Assembly (NCBI GenBank): GCA_033439765.1
Contig: JAULSN010000003.1
Location: 496,001 to 560,000, forward strand
Length of the DNA: 64,000 bases
Source: Lasiosphaeria ovina
Lineage: Eukaryota > Ascomycota > Sordariomycetes > Sordariales > Lasiosphaeriaceae
Reading direction: 5' to 3'
In this document: positions 43,113 to 53,535 of the stretch, piece by piece
Layout: every line of letters begins with the position of its first letter
How positions within the stretch are numbered: position 1 is the first letter of the stretch
Notes under the pieces: generated by a model
What the model was told of the DNA's origin: nothing
Databases searched by the model: none
What the model saw: only the letters and a program-made list of their open reading frames with translations
Translations under genes and position numbers: made by a program

Positions 43113-45551
43113 ATGATAAAAATGAGCCCAGTGAAGAAAATGTTGCGATGGACTCGGCCCAGGCCGACAGCCGAGAATCAGAAACCTGGCACTCGTTCCT
43201 CCAAATCCAAATCCAAATCCAAATCCAAACCCGATCCCGATCCCGAGCCCGAGCCCAACCCCGAGCCGGCAGTCGTCGCAGAGCCGCATTTGTCTGACGA
43301 GCCTGCACGCACGATAGAGCCAATACCCGAACAAATCGACTGCATGGTGTGCTCCATCTGGATCCGAGAGTTTGAGGCATCCCCGGACGAACTCATTGTT
43401 GAGACCAAACTCTACCCACGCTCGATTCGCGACGCTGCCGCCGACTGCCCAATCTGCACCTCCTTTGTCGACCTCTACAGCCCCATAAGGACGCACGAGA
43501 GGGGTGACCGCGTCACAGTCAGGCAGTATCGAGGAGAGGGCTCGCTGCGCAGGGACGCCTTTGCCCTTGACATGGACAGCGATGTGCCCTTTCTGTCCAC
43601 GTCCATATTTTGCACTGCTGGCGAGTTGCCGTCTGTTCCGAGCAATAATAACTTCTTGTCGTTAGCTAGACTAATGGTGATTGCAGATCTCCGAGATCCC
43701 TGGGGCATCTTTCCGATTGAAAACGAGATCACCACGGGCGCCGGGCTCGCCGCTTGCCATCGCGTGGCCTCCAGGTGGATCAGAGAATGCGTTACAGGAC
43801 ACGGCTGCGGCAGCACGGGCTTGGACCAGCCCCTACCATCGCGGCTCATCAAAATAGACAAGCAAGCCAAGCGGCTCGAGCTCGTCGAGACGGCCGGGAA
43901 GACGGGCCGCTACCTTTGTCTCAGCCACTGCTGGGGCACCAAACACACATTCGAGACAACCACGGCAACCCTGGCCCAGATGCTAAAAGGCTTCGCCGTC
44001 GACGACATGCCCGCCATCTACCGCGAGGCAGTCAAGGTGGCGCACATGCTCGGCATCTCGTACCTGTGGATCGACTCGCTGTGCATCATCCAGGACGACC
44101 GGGACGACTGGCTGCGCGAAGCAGCCCAGATGGCCGACATCTACTCCAAGTGCTACCTGACCATTGCCGCCACACGCGCCGCGTCCAACACCGAGACGAT
44201 GCACCACGATGGGAAAGACTACGAGTCTCTCGGCATCACCAAGACTGGAAACCCCTACCGCCTGCTCTCGCACGGCAACACGTCTCACCCGGGAGTGGGC
44301 ATGCTGTACGGCGAAGACAGGCGGTTCCCCCTGCTCACGCGAGGCTGGATATTCCAGGAGCGCCTTCTGTCCCCTCGCCTGTTGCATTTTGGGCCCGACG
44401 AGCTGATTTGGGAATGTCAAGAGACAATGCAGTGCGAGTGCCAGCACGCCCGCGGCCTGGGGCTCTCCAAGCCCGGCCACGCCAAGCTGCTGGCCAACGG
44501 GACAGCCGATGAGCTGGCCCTGTCGTGGCGACACCTCGTCGAGCAGTACTCCGTAATGCGGCTGACTCGAAACTCGGACAAGCTTCCAGCGTTCTCGGGC
44601 GTGGCCAAGCAGTTCAGCGAGCGGCGGCCCGACGCGACGTACCTCGCAGGGCTGTGGAGCGCGTCCCTGGTCGACGACATGCTGTGGTATTGCAATGAGT
44701 TCAACCAAAAAGACCTCAACACTAAGCCCAACGCCTGGCGCGCGCCTAGCTGGTCCTGGGCCGCCGTCGACCAGCGAGTGTACTATCCGTCGTCCAAGTA
44801 TTTTGGCGACACTAAGCTCGAGGTCCACACGCGCTACCCCACTGTGCTCGAGGCCGCGTGTCTCCCTGCCGGCGCCGACGCCACGGCCAAGCCGACGGGC
44901 GGCCACATCACGCTGGCGGGCCCGGTGCTGCGCGGGCGCTACACGGCGCGCGAGCGGTACAGCGACATCGAGTACGACCTAGCCATTGACACGCCCTTGG
45001 CAGCAGCAGTAGAACAAGGCGCCTCCTCCTCCGCCACAAACACCGCGCTGTTCAGCACAGAATCCCTGATCGAGACGGAATCAGACACCATCGGCCGCAA
45101 GCGGCGCAACCGCATCTACTTTGACCACCGCGACCCGGACGCCGCCGCGGAGCTGCGCCGCAACCGCTACCGTCGGCCCGCAACACGGGGACAGCTGGAA
45201 CCGGGAGTCGACGTGCTCTGCGTGCGCATGGCGCGCATGCTGCGCCGCAACGCCTACGACCTCGCCGGCGTCGAGCACATCCTGGTGCTGAGAGAGAAGA
45301 CTTCCACTGCGACGGCAGCAGCAGGAGAAGACAACGCAGGCGGGGAAGCAGAGAAGAAATACGAGCGGGTAGGCATGGCTGTCATTGCTAAGGACTACTA
45401 CCGCCGCTTCGCCGAGGGCGAGAGCCCGGCGGGCGAGGACCGCTTCAAGCCGCTGGAGTTTACGGCTGCCGAGGAGGCGGAGCTGTGGAGCGACTTTGTT
45501 AGTCCGTTTGATAGTGCTGTGGCGGGGGATGAGGTTGTCACTATTGTGTAG
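43113..45551 (+). CDS. HET-domain protein
   Basis: Single exon; 812 residues from the ATG at 43113. The frame stays open back to an ATG at 43011 and another ATG lies at 43122. The first 80 residues are low complexity (Lys-Ser and Asp/Glu-Pro repeats). The HET domain (PF06985) is clear: RYLCLSHCWGT, ISYLWIDSLCIIQDDRDDW, MADIYSKCYLTIAAT and LLTRGWIFQERLLSPRLLHF. A paired-Cys element precedes it (CMVCSIW...CPICTSF). The C-terminal 250 residues are a variable region with DLAIDTPL and VEHILVLRE. HET proteins trigger growth arrest or cell death in heterokaryon incompatibility. A stop-free stretch around 43636-43690 may hide a short intron. Confidence 0.9.
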   Translation: MIKMSPVKKMLRWTRPRPTAENQKPGTRSSKSKSKSKSKPDPDPEPEPNPEPAVVAEPHLSDEPARTIEPIPEQIDCMVCSIWIREFEASPDELIVETKLYPRSIRDAAADCPICTSFVDLYSPIRTHERGDRVTVRQYRGEGSLRRDAFALDMDSDVPFLSTSIFCTAGELPSVPSNNNFLSLARLMVIADLRDPWGIFPIENEITTGAGLAACHRVASRWIRECVTGHGCGSTGLDQPLPSRLIKIDKQAKRLELVETAGKTGRYLCLSHCWGTKHTFETTTATLAQMLKGFAVDDMPAIYREAVKVAHMLGISYLWIDSLCIIQDDRDDWLREAAQMADIYSKCYLTIAATRAASNTETMHHDGKDYESLGITKTGNPYRLLSHGNTSHPGVGMLYGEDRRFPLLTRGWIFQERLLSPRLLHFGPDELIWECQETMQCECQHARGLGLSKPGHAKLLANGTADELALSWRHLVEQYSVMRLTRNSDKLPAFSGVAKQFSERRPDATYLAGLWSASLVDDMLWYCNEFNQKDLNTKPNAWRAPSWSWAAVDQRVYYPSSKYFGDTKLEVHTRYPTVLEAACLPAGADATAKPTGGHITLAGPVLRGRYTARERYSDIEYDLAIDTPLAAAVEQGASSSATNTALFSTESLIETESDTIGRKRRNRIYFDHRDPDAAAELRRNRYRRPATRGQLEPGVDVLCVRMARMLRRNAYDLAGVEHILVLREKTSTATAAAGEDNAGGEAEKKYERVGMAVIAKDYYRRFAEGESPAGEDRFKPLEFTAAEEAELWSDFVSPFDSAVAGDEVVTIV
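43195..43262 (+). repeat. Hexanucleotide repeats in the HET gene
   Basis: AAATCC-type units followed by CCCGA(T/G)-type units, encoding Lys-Ser then Pro-Asp/Pro-Glu repeats. Confidence 0.8.
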
Positions 45552-45780
45552 GCGATGAGTACCTAGTGTTAGGGCTAGGTGGTTTGTTGAAAAGAGAGTA
45601 GAGGTTTCGAGCCATGGCATATGGTGTACCTTCTAATACCCAGTATTCGGAAGAAATGCAAACAATAAAGAGAGGTATGGCAGAATACGTGACTATTAGC
45701 TAATTGTAGATTAGAGAATATGGCTGAATCCACCGCAAAATATAAAGAGCCGCCCTTGGAGTGAATTTGTATAATCGAGT

Positions 45781-45810
45781 CCCCAAGTGTTTATTAGTGG
45801 GGGACTTTCC
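45781..45810 (+). repeat. Dispersed terminal-repeat-like motif, copy 3
   Basis: Contains ttattagtgggggactttcc; one base differs from the copy at 36327-36360 reversed. Confidence 0.6.
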
Positions 45811-45998
45811 AATGTTTTAAAGGCCTTGCCAACTTACGGCTCGCCTAAAGGTCCTTCGCCGAGGCAGTTAATCGCTTTATGAATCCATATTTTGGAATCT
45901 TAGAGGTGTTTCTCTTTCGCGGAAATATTTATTAAACGCTTTACGAGAAAACAAGCGAGACAGACTAACCCAAGAAAAAGGGATGACGCGGTAGGCGG

Positions 45999-46044
45999 GA
46001 CCAGCGGTACGAGGCCGGCGAGACCAGCGGTACGAGGCCGGCGA
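45999..46044 (+). repeat. Two tandem 23-bp units
   Basis: The unit starts gaccagcggtacgagg and ends ccggcga; both copies are identical, implying recent slippage. Confidence 0.9.
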
Positions 46045-46399
46045 GAAGTACGAACCCAGTAATTAGTCCAATAGAACCCGCCGCTGATCACGTCCGCCGG
46101 CTCCTCACTTTGGTCCAAAGCTGCGGAGTTGCTAGGCACAGCCCTAGCTTGGACCACCATGTCCCTACACAACCAGCCTATCCACCGTCCATAGATTTCT
46201 CGACCGCAGCAGATAGCTCAGCTTCCACTGGCCAATCCACTACGTTTTCCCGCAGCGACACGATACCATATTGCAAGTTGTGAGAGAGACGGAGATGGCA
46301 CCTTGGCCCAAAAAAATTATTTTGCTTATCCCCGTCCAAAAAGAACCCCCCTCCCCTCCCTAATTATACATCATCACGCACTGATTCGAGGCACAACGC

Positions 46400-47193
46400 C
46401 TAATAGTCGACGAACGAGACGACTTGGTACTGGATGTACCAGTACCCCCGCGGGTCCTTGGCCAGCACCATGGTCTGGACGTACTGCAGCAGTACTTCTG
46501 CTGCTTCGTTGCCGGCCTGATTGCACACGTGAAATTCGTTAGCTCGCTATTCATGACTGCTAGGAGGTGTGGTGCTATCGTACCACGAACTGCCCGAGCA
46601 CAGAGGCAACAACTCCGCCGTGCATGGTCTGCTGCATGGTGCAGCTGGTGGCCTCGTTGGCCAGGGTGTGGAAAGGGAGGTCCTGGAAACAGCACACGTT
46701 GTGTCAGTAAGTTAATGTCAGGCTAGGGCATATAGCAAGTGACTGCTTACCACGAGCATCTGAGTGATGGCCGCCGTGCCAGCCCACACGTTGCCCTCCC
46801 AGCTCATCGTTGAGTCATCCCGCTGTGAGAAGCCTTCTTGTTAGCCCTAAGAAAGCACAAGACGGGACGGAAATTATCCTTACGTAGAGGATATCAAGGG
46901 CTCGGCGATCCAAATTGAACGCCTCGTAGTAATAGTCAACAAGTTCAACTAATCAGTGAAAGGCGGGCGTTAGTTGAGGGTGCCAGTGTAGGTATTCAGT
47001 AATTAGAAAAGGACCGAAAGAGGCGTTCGACGGGGGATACTCACGGGCTTCTGGATCTGGAAATTCGAGATTTTATGTTAGCCTTTCCTGCATACCTATT
47101 CCGACCGGTTTCATTCCAGGTCCTAGGGTAAGCGACGAAGGTATAAGGAGAAAAGTAGTCGCTGGAGAAAAGGAATATGCTTTACTTACCCAT
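46400..47193 (-). CDS. NTF2-like protein with micro-exons
   Basis: Six exons: 47193-47190, 47056-47045, 46948-46884, 46822-46751, 46682-46584, 46516-46400 (122 residues). All junctions are GT-AG with branch-like CTAAC/CTGATTAG sites, and the phases fit exactly. The protein begins MDPEALELVDYYYEAFNLD, continues with LYRDDSTMSWEGNVWAG and LPFHTLA, and ends GYWYIQYQVVSFVDY. Length and pattern (FYY..F...R..L..LY, W-E-G, LPF, final aromatic strand) match nuclear transport factor 2, which carries Ran-GDP into the nucleus. It is divergent enough that it may be a paralogue rather than the essential NTF2. Exon 1 holds only the start codon plus one base; exon 2 is 12 nt. Confidence 0.8.
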
Positions 47194-48267
47194 TTTGGCA
47201 ATTATGATGGTAGATATCTGTTTTGTTGCGGGAGATATGAAGGTGACGGAGATTCGTATCGAAGTGAGTGAGAATTTGATACGTGCAAAATTTTAATTCG
47301 GTCTGCGGTCTGATTGCGTGAAGTATTATTTATTCAGATAATGGTCGGCCTTAGGCACAACTAGCACTTTTCTACGAACTGGACTAGCCCTTTTCGCACA
47401 GCTGGGTCAGGTTTGGATGGGAGATGCGAGACTCCATTGATGGTACTGATTTGTGGTAATGGCTACCACGATACGGCCGATAATTACAGGCTGGACCTCC
47501 ATGAACTTGGTCTTGAAATAGGTACCTCTTTTGGCTATTGCAGTACCACGAGGCGTGGTGACCTGCGAGCACCGACCATAAATTCTCCAGATTTCCACCG
47601 TTAGTTGGTAGTCCCCTCAAAGCAACATCACCCCAAAAATAAGAAGAAAAAAGCATAAAATGGCCAATGTTCAGGTCAAATTAGCGCCCAATGAACTCGA
47701 GTTCAACATACGGGCAATGGCATATCCAAGCAGGACGCGAGAAGCACGATCTAATACATGTTTTTAATTAGCTAGGACAAGTCTCAGACATCTTGAAAAC
47801 CTCAGTACCTACTTGGAGCTCACCCATTGGTTTTCACCTTATAAGGTAATAGCTATTAGGATCCCTATTAAAGGATTCTAGAGCCCTGTCTCTACTCTAG
47901 AAATACCTATGTAATAGGGGTAAAAGGCTTTCTTCATTCTGGATTATTGACTACAATATTTATGATGCTTGCCAAGTACCACGACAAGAAAACAGAATAT
48001 TCAGGGATTGTACTGTACAGAGTCGAGCAGTCAAAGTATCTCTGCCAAGCTTTCCCGATTAGGTATAATACGTGCCCGTTTCGGCACACCGTATTCCGTA
48101 CCACTGCTTCGACCAGCCCAGCCTTTACTGGCCCAGGCACCTAATTATCCTAACTTTTTTTCTTCCCTTTCTTTTCATCTTCATTCTGTTGAAAAGACAA
48201 CACCACGCTTCGACGATGCAGACTCCCGTCTTGCACACGGAATTACCAGAATAATTAACCTCCCGCA
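47194..48267. other. Intergenic with a dispersed repeat
   Basis: About 1.07 kb. The left part is the NTF2-like promoter. Minus-strand frames at 47400-47650 look like chance or remnants. 47780-47920 is a repeat (listed). Confidence 0.45.
47780..47920 (+). repeat. Dispersed MITE-like repeat, second copy of the 8.5-kb element
   Basis: Aligns by eye with about 8500-8640: ctcaccc, then ggtaatagct / ggcaatagcc, then ctctagaaatacctatgtaa against ttctagaaatacctacatat. Same orientation. Confidence 0.5.
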
Positions 48268-50382
48268 ATGGAGCCCTCTCAGCGCACCGCGGATGGCGCC
48301 GCGCCGTCGCAGCTCGCGGTGTTCTGGCGAGTGGCGGTCGAGAAGCACGAACAACAGACCAACATCAAGCTGGCTTGCTGCTCGGCGCAGATCTTCTACA
48401 ACGACCGCGCGTACCGCGACGACATCCGCGCCGTCATCCAGCAGGACGTCGACGACGGCGAGTGGAAGGCGAACCCCTGGAACGCGCTGTTCGTGGAGCA
48501 GTTCAGCCGGGGCAAAGCCAAGACGCCGCGGAAGTTGTTTGTGCTCGACGGCGTCGACCAGCTGACTGACACTGAGCGGCGCAAGCTGTTCGCCATGGTG
48601 GGGGAAACTGAGGACAGCGACGTGCAGATCCTGTTTGTGCTCGCGGGCACGCCCAGGTCGTGGACGGGGCAGGACTTTGCGCCGCAGTCGTTTCGGCCCC
48701 TGGCGCCCGGCATCGAGCTGGCACGGCCCAAGGTCCACTCTGATCTCCGCCGCGTCGCTGAGGTGCATATCGAAGCGTCGCAGTGGCTGTGCCGGTTGAT
48801 GCCGCGGCTCAAGGCGGATGTTGCAGACAAGATCACGAAGAAGGCTGACTGTAGGTTATCTTTTATCCGTGCAAGGTTGCCGGTGAGTGACTCTGCTGAA
48901 AGTGCGACTGACACTGGGAATCCAGGATTCGTGTACATTGACCACATCGTCCGACGGCTCGACTCGATCGCCAGCTCTCGGCTCGTGGAGAATTCGGTCG
49001 ATAAGCTACCGGACACGACCACGGCCATCTGCAACGAGCTGCTCGACGGCTGCGGGCGGCTTTACGACGAGAGCGAGAGGAGCAAGCTCGGCTATCTCTT
49101 TGCGTGGCTCACCTACACCCAGGGCGAGACCAATCTGTCGTCGGCTCGCGTGTTTCTCAGTGACATTCTCGGCGCCAGCTTCAAGATCGAGGACGAGGTG
49201 ACCAGCCGGCTAGCCAAGTAGGTACTCCAGGACAATAACTAGAAATATTGAAACTGATTAAATTGACACACGAAGAATCCTGACGCTCTCGGACCGCAAA
49301 GACGACCCCAACGAGCAGTCCGACTACTTCCCAGACGAAGACGACCTCGACGCGGCAATCAGCCTCTCGTTCCAGGACCAGTACCTGCGCGAGCACTTCC
49401 GCGGCGGCGGCGAGGACACAAGCTCGCTCAGGCTCAGCCTGCGGTCAGCCGGGCGGGGCTGCGGCAGTGCGATGCCATCCTGGAAGAGTTCCTCTCTCCA
49501 ACGGCGCGGCTCGACGGCAGGCTGGTGGCGTTGGCAGAGCTAAGCCAGCTGCAGACCGACACCGCCAGCCGGCTGGGCTTCGAGTTCCAGCCCGAGCGGT
49601 CGCTGCTCAGCGTGCCGCTGGCCATCATGCGGCGGCGCGTCGGGTCGGCCGACACGTTCTTCGGGGGCGTGGAAGCCACGTTCGCGGCGTGCCTCGACAT
49701 GCTGCGCGACTAGCGGTCCGGCAACGACGTCGAGGGCCTGCGGCTGCTGGCCAAGACACTGGCCCTGGTGCTAGGGCCGGAGCATGAGGGCTCAGATCGC
49801 CGTGTCGTGCCAGTTCTAAGTCGTGGACAGCAAGAAGTACGCCAGCACCGGCGACGACGCCGAGGTGCAGCCGAATGCGGAGGCGTATGACCTGAAGACG
49901 GTGTCCGACACGTCGTGCGCGCGCTGTGCACAAAGGCCGTCCAGAGCTTTGCCGCCGGCCCCGTGTTTTTGTGCTATTACTGCACCGATGTGACTCTGTG
50001 TGGAGACTGCTACGCTATTCGGAAGAAGCTGAAAGAGCCCAAGGGATTGGGGTCGGGGACGGGGCCATCTGAGGCCGAGGCAGAGGCCTGCGTGGATGAC
50101 AATGAGAAGGCCAGCCACATTGACGTGTGCCCGTGGGGCCACGCCCACATCAAGGCGCCCGTCGACGGCTGGAAAGACATCCGCCAGGGCCGGCTGCTGT
50201 ATGGCGACGTCGATGTTGCCTTCGGCTCCTGGCTCGAGCAGCTCGAGGGGAAGTGGGCGGTTGCCTGGGAGCGGTACTGGACGCACGAGCCGACGCTACC
50301 GGCACACGATCTTGATGTCCCTGCGCCTGATGCCGGGGCCTCGTCATGGCTCCTAGACTCTGAGCTCCTGGCAGGGATTTGA
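48268..50382 (+). pseudogene. Truncated NACHT/STAND gene with ZZ-like C-terminus
   Basis: The first frame (48268-49221) starts in the middle of a NACHT domain. It has a Walker B-like RKLFVLDGVDQ and RLDSIASSRL but no P-loop or N-terminal domain upstream. A GTAGGT donor near 49218 and an acceptor at 49275 lead to ILTLSDRKDDPNEQSDYF. The frame then shifts near 49440, meets TAG at 49711-49713 (MLRD-stop-RSGND) and TAA after CQF at about 49818, and shifts again near 49915. The last frame (49915-50382) carries FLCYYCTDVTLCGDC, a ZZ-like cysteine pattern, and SWLEQLEGKWAVAWERYWT, the usual end of this receptor subfamily. At least two frameshifts, two stops and 5' truncation make it non-functional as a receptor. 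Confidence 0.75.
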
Positions 50383-51463
50383 GAGTGGTGAGTTGGGGTG
50401 GCTTCTGTGGTAAGATTTGGACCTTGTTGAAGGGCATGTTAATTAGTCGCGTATGTTGGTTGATAGCTAGATAGACTAAACGGAACTTTGGCTCAGGGCT
50501 AGGCATTACACAGGATTAGATTAAGTTTGGTAATAAAGGAAATCACAACTGTCAACATATTTGACGAGTGTTAGATCAATCATTAATAAATAATCTCATG
50601 CAATACTGCCACTGTTCGGGCTACGTATGGCTACTGCGGTTCAAATCAGCAATTTAGCAATGGATGGGTATCTTTGATTCGGCCACTACGTTCACCGGGG
50701 ATCTAGAGTTGCAACTAAGATCTTCCAGGAAGCATTACGATTGCCGGATCGGAACACCTGGGTATCAAACAGAAGACATATCCTCTGCTTCTAGATTCCT
50801 CCTTCCTCGCACCGAACGCAGTCCTCAAACCCCCGTAGGTTGTAGATTTAGTGACGGCTCCCTAGTAGTTTTTGCCCCCGACTTACTGACTTAGCCCAAC
50901 TGTCGGCCAAGCACTCCGTGAGAGAGAGACAGGCACAGCATTTTCTTCTCTGCTCCATACACCCTCCTCCATCACAATTATGCAGCCCACATGAACCAAA
51001 CAAATCAAGACAAGCAACTAGTTGTTCTGTCCACCTGACCTATCACGCCTTGAGAACGCCATATATTACCCTCCACCATGATAAGACTGAAAGTTGCAAT
51101 CTCAGACAGACGCGAGGGGGTATAATTAAGGGAAATCAGTTCGTGAAGATGTCAAAAAGCAACGCCAGACGTTCCCAGTCATGATAAACTCCCCAGATAA
51201 TCCCCATTGTAGGGTAGGTGGACGAGTGGGTGGGTGGGTGGGTATATAACGCCGTACAACAAACAAACGCCGCATGACCGATATACAACCCGCCGAGTCG
51301 GGCCGTCGGTAACTTCGTTTTCTCGTAATCAACCTCTGCAGCTCCCCTGCCAGCTGCTGCGTGTTTTCCCCAGCATTGCCATACCAATTAATCAGCCCTG
51401 GTGCTGGCACTGAACCTGATGATGGCCTGATGATTGCACTGAAGCCTGACGCTGATCCCGAAG
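50383..51463. other. Intergenic, no gene seen
   Basis: About 1.1 kb between convergent loci. A short gtgggtgggt run lies near 51230. Nothing else is supported. Confidence 0.5.
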
Positions 51464-52365
51464 CTAAAGCTGAAGATGCACAGGCTGCGGACGCTCCGGC
51501 ACCGCCATGGCGGCCTCCTGGAAATCGGCGGCCACCGCAACGGCAGGACGCGGAGCGCGACGCGGCAGGACGATGCCGGGAGGCCACGACGCGATCTCGA
51601 TGGGCTGTGGGTGCTGTGTGTCGTAGTAGTCGGCCGCCGCATTATTGTCAGGCGCAGTCATGGCCGGCGCCACCTTGAGCATGCTGCAGAGATCTATTCT
51701 GCTGCAGATATTCCAGGACTGTTAGACTCTTTTTCCACTCTGGGCTGTATGTAATTATTAGCGTCCAGGCTGGCTTACCAGATCGGACAGGTCGCGGCCT
51801 TGTTCAGCAGCCACGGGTCGATGCAGGCCTGGTGGAACGTGTGGCGGCACGGCAGCACGCGCACGTCGTCGTCGGCGCCGAAGCCGTCGGTGCACACGGC
51901 GCAGCAGTTGTGCTGCGAGGCGCTCTCGAGGTCGAGGGATTTCGGTTGGGTTTCCGATTTCGCTGCCTTGCGGGATGCGGGACTCGTGCGGCCATTCTTG
52001 TTATCGTCGTCATCCTCTTCATCGTCGGAATGGTCCGCGTGCCACACGGCCAATTTATCGAGCTGGGCTTGTCGGGCGCCGTATTTGATAACGGGGACTT
52101 CGTCCAGGGCAGATTCGGGCAGGACGGGGCGTGCGGGGCGTGCGCGGCGTTCGCGGAGAGGCACGGCCACGATGGCGGCGTGGCCCGCGGCGGCGAGCAC
52201 GTAGGGGCTTGCGTCGGGGCCCTCGTTGGCCGACCACTTGCGGCAGCGGAAGATGATGAAGCCGATAAGCACCACCAGAGTCAGAATGCACAGCGCGATG
52301 GAAATCGCCGGCAGGCCATGCTCGTCGGTCTTCTCGCCCGTCACCCGCGACGCGATGACCGCCAT
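51464..52365 (-). CDS. RING-H2 membrane protein (probable E3 ubiquitin ligase)
   Basis: Two exons, 52365-51779 and 51683-51464, with a 95-nt intron; 268 residues. A short lumenal N-terminus is followed by one membrane segment (PAISIALCILTLVVLIGFII, about residues 20-40). An acidic linker (HSDDEEDDDDNK) leads to the RING-H2: CAVCTDGFGADDDVRVLPC, then HTFHQAC, then CPIC. The intron splits the last RING cysteine codon (TG|C), so splicing is needed to finish the finger. A Pro/Ala-rich tail of about 70 residues follows. It resembles ATL-type membrane E3 ligases; substrate unknown. An extension upstream of 52365 is open but looks like leader. Confidence 0.85.
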
Positions 52366-53535
52366 GGTTGTGGGCAGTGAGGGTGTGAGTTGCGATTTCG
52401 AATGGTGGTGCAAGGTTGAGCGGGGAGATGGAGGAGGGGACGATGGCCACGGTCGGCGAAGGTGTGTGTGCACCGCTCACATGGAAACGGGTTGACAACG
52501 GGGAAAGCAAAAAAAAAAAGAAAAAAAAAAAGACTAGACTAATAGCCAATCACGTGGATCCAGCTAGTGCGAGGCCGTCGTGGACAAACTGGCCTGTTTT
52601 CACTTCATCTCAAACAATGGCTGCTCATTTCATCTCATGTAGAAATTGGTGCAGAAATCGTTAACGTCAGGCCACAGACACTAGCAACGGGCGGTGGTGG
52701 GGCGTCGAGGTCGGCAGCAGCGGTAGGTGATGCGGAGAAGAGCCCAGCAAGCGATCGCTTGGCAAAAGCTTAAAGCCACGACGAATTTAATACGCCAAGC
52801 TGGTGACGCTGGCCGAGTCTGCGGGGGGCGACTTGAAGAGTGGAGGGGGGTGTGGGCAGCTTGCCTGCAAGTGGTCGCTTTGAGGGCTCTAGCTGCTGCG
52901 GATGGCCGAGTTGCCGTGCGGGCACGCCTCCAAAACAGGGCCACCGGACCACCCACACCACCTTTTCGCTTCAGACACCGCAATCAGACGATGCACGGGG
53001 CAGAATTCGATTTGCGAGGAGCGGGGATGTGTGCCAACCGTTACATGCAAGCCCGGAGTAGTGGGGTTGTTAGACAAGGGTGGTGCATGGAGTGGTCGAT
53101 GTTATCGTATGCGCCGTACATACACAGTGATGCACCTCAGTGGGGGACAGCAGATCTCCCGTCTATTCCGCTTTATCCAAGAACATGGGCCAGGATAGTA
53201 GCAGCTAGGTGGCAACGACTAATTAATTTGCTATAAGAATACTCTAACCCTCCGTGTTTCCTTTTCCTGGGGTATTGAAGCAGCTCAAGTTCCGAGCAGG
53301 ACAAGACGAACCAAACCGACAACGGTCAACAACTCAGCAAGAAGCGAATCAACACATCAAGGAGAGACTGCCTCTCAACCACCAAGCAGTTCATAGACAG
53401 TGCCTCGCTGTTCTGTCATCAGTCATCAAGAATGAAACACAACACACTGACTAGCCTCCGAATCCGACAGCAGTACGGCACAGACTCCCTCAAGACACCT
53501 TGGTACCTCCCCATACCTGCACGTCTTGCAGGCAC
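52366..53535. other. Intergenic, no gene seen
   Basis: About 1.2 kb. It includes an interrupted A-run at 52510-52531 in the upstream region of the RING gene and the 3' flank of the potassium transporter. Confidence 0.5.

Larger units (their letters stand above)
45552..46399. other. Intergenic with repeat motifs
   Basis: About 850 bp. It includes the dispersed motif (45781-45810) and a tandem duplication (45999-46044). A 90-codon minus-strand frame (46172-45900) with a hydrophobic end crosses the tandem repeat; it is probably chance. Confidence 0.45.

Noticed and set aside
43983..44906. 307-codon minus-strand frame opposite the HET gene
   Set aside because: Antisense shadow of conserved HET-domain codons.
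45900..46172. 90-codon minus-strand frame with one hydrophobic segment
   Set aside because: Much of it derives from the 23-bp tandem duplication and repeat motif flank.
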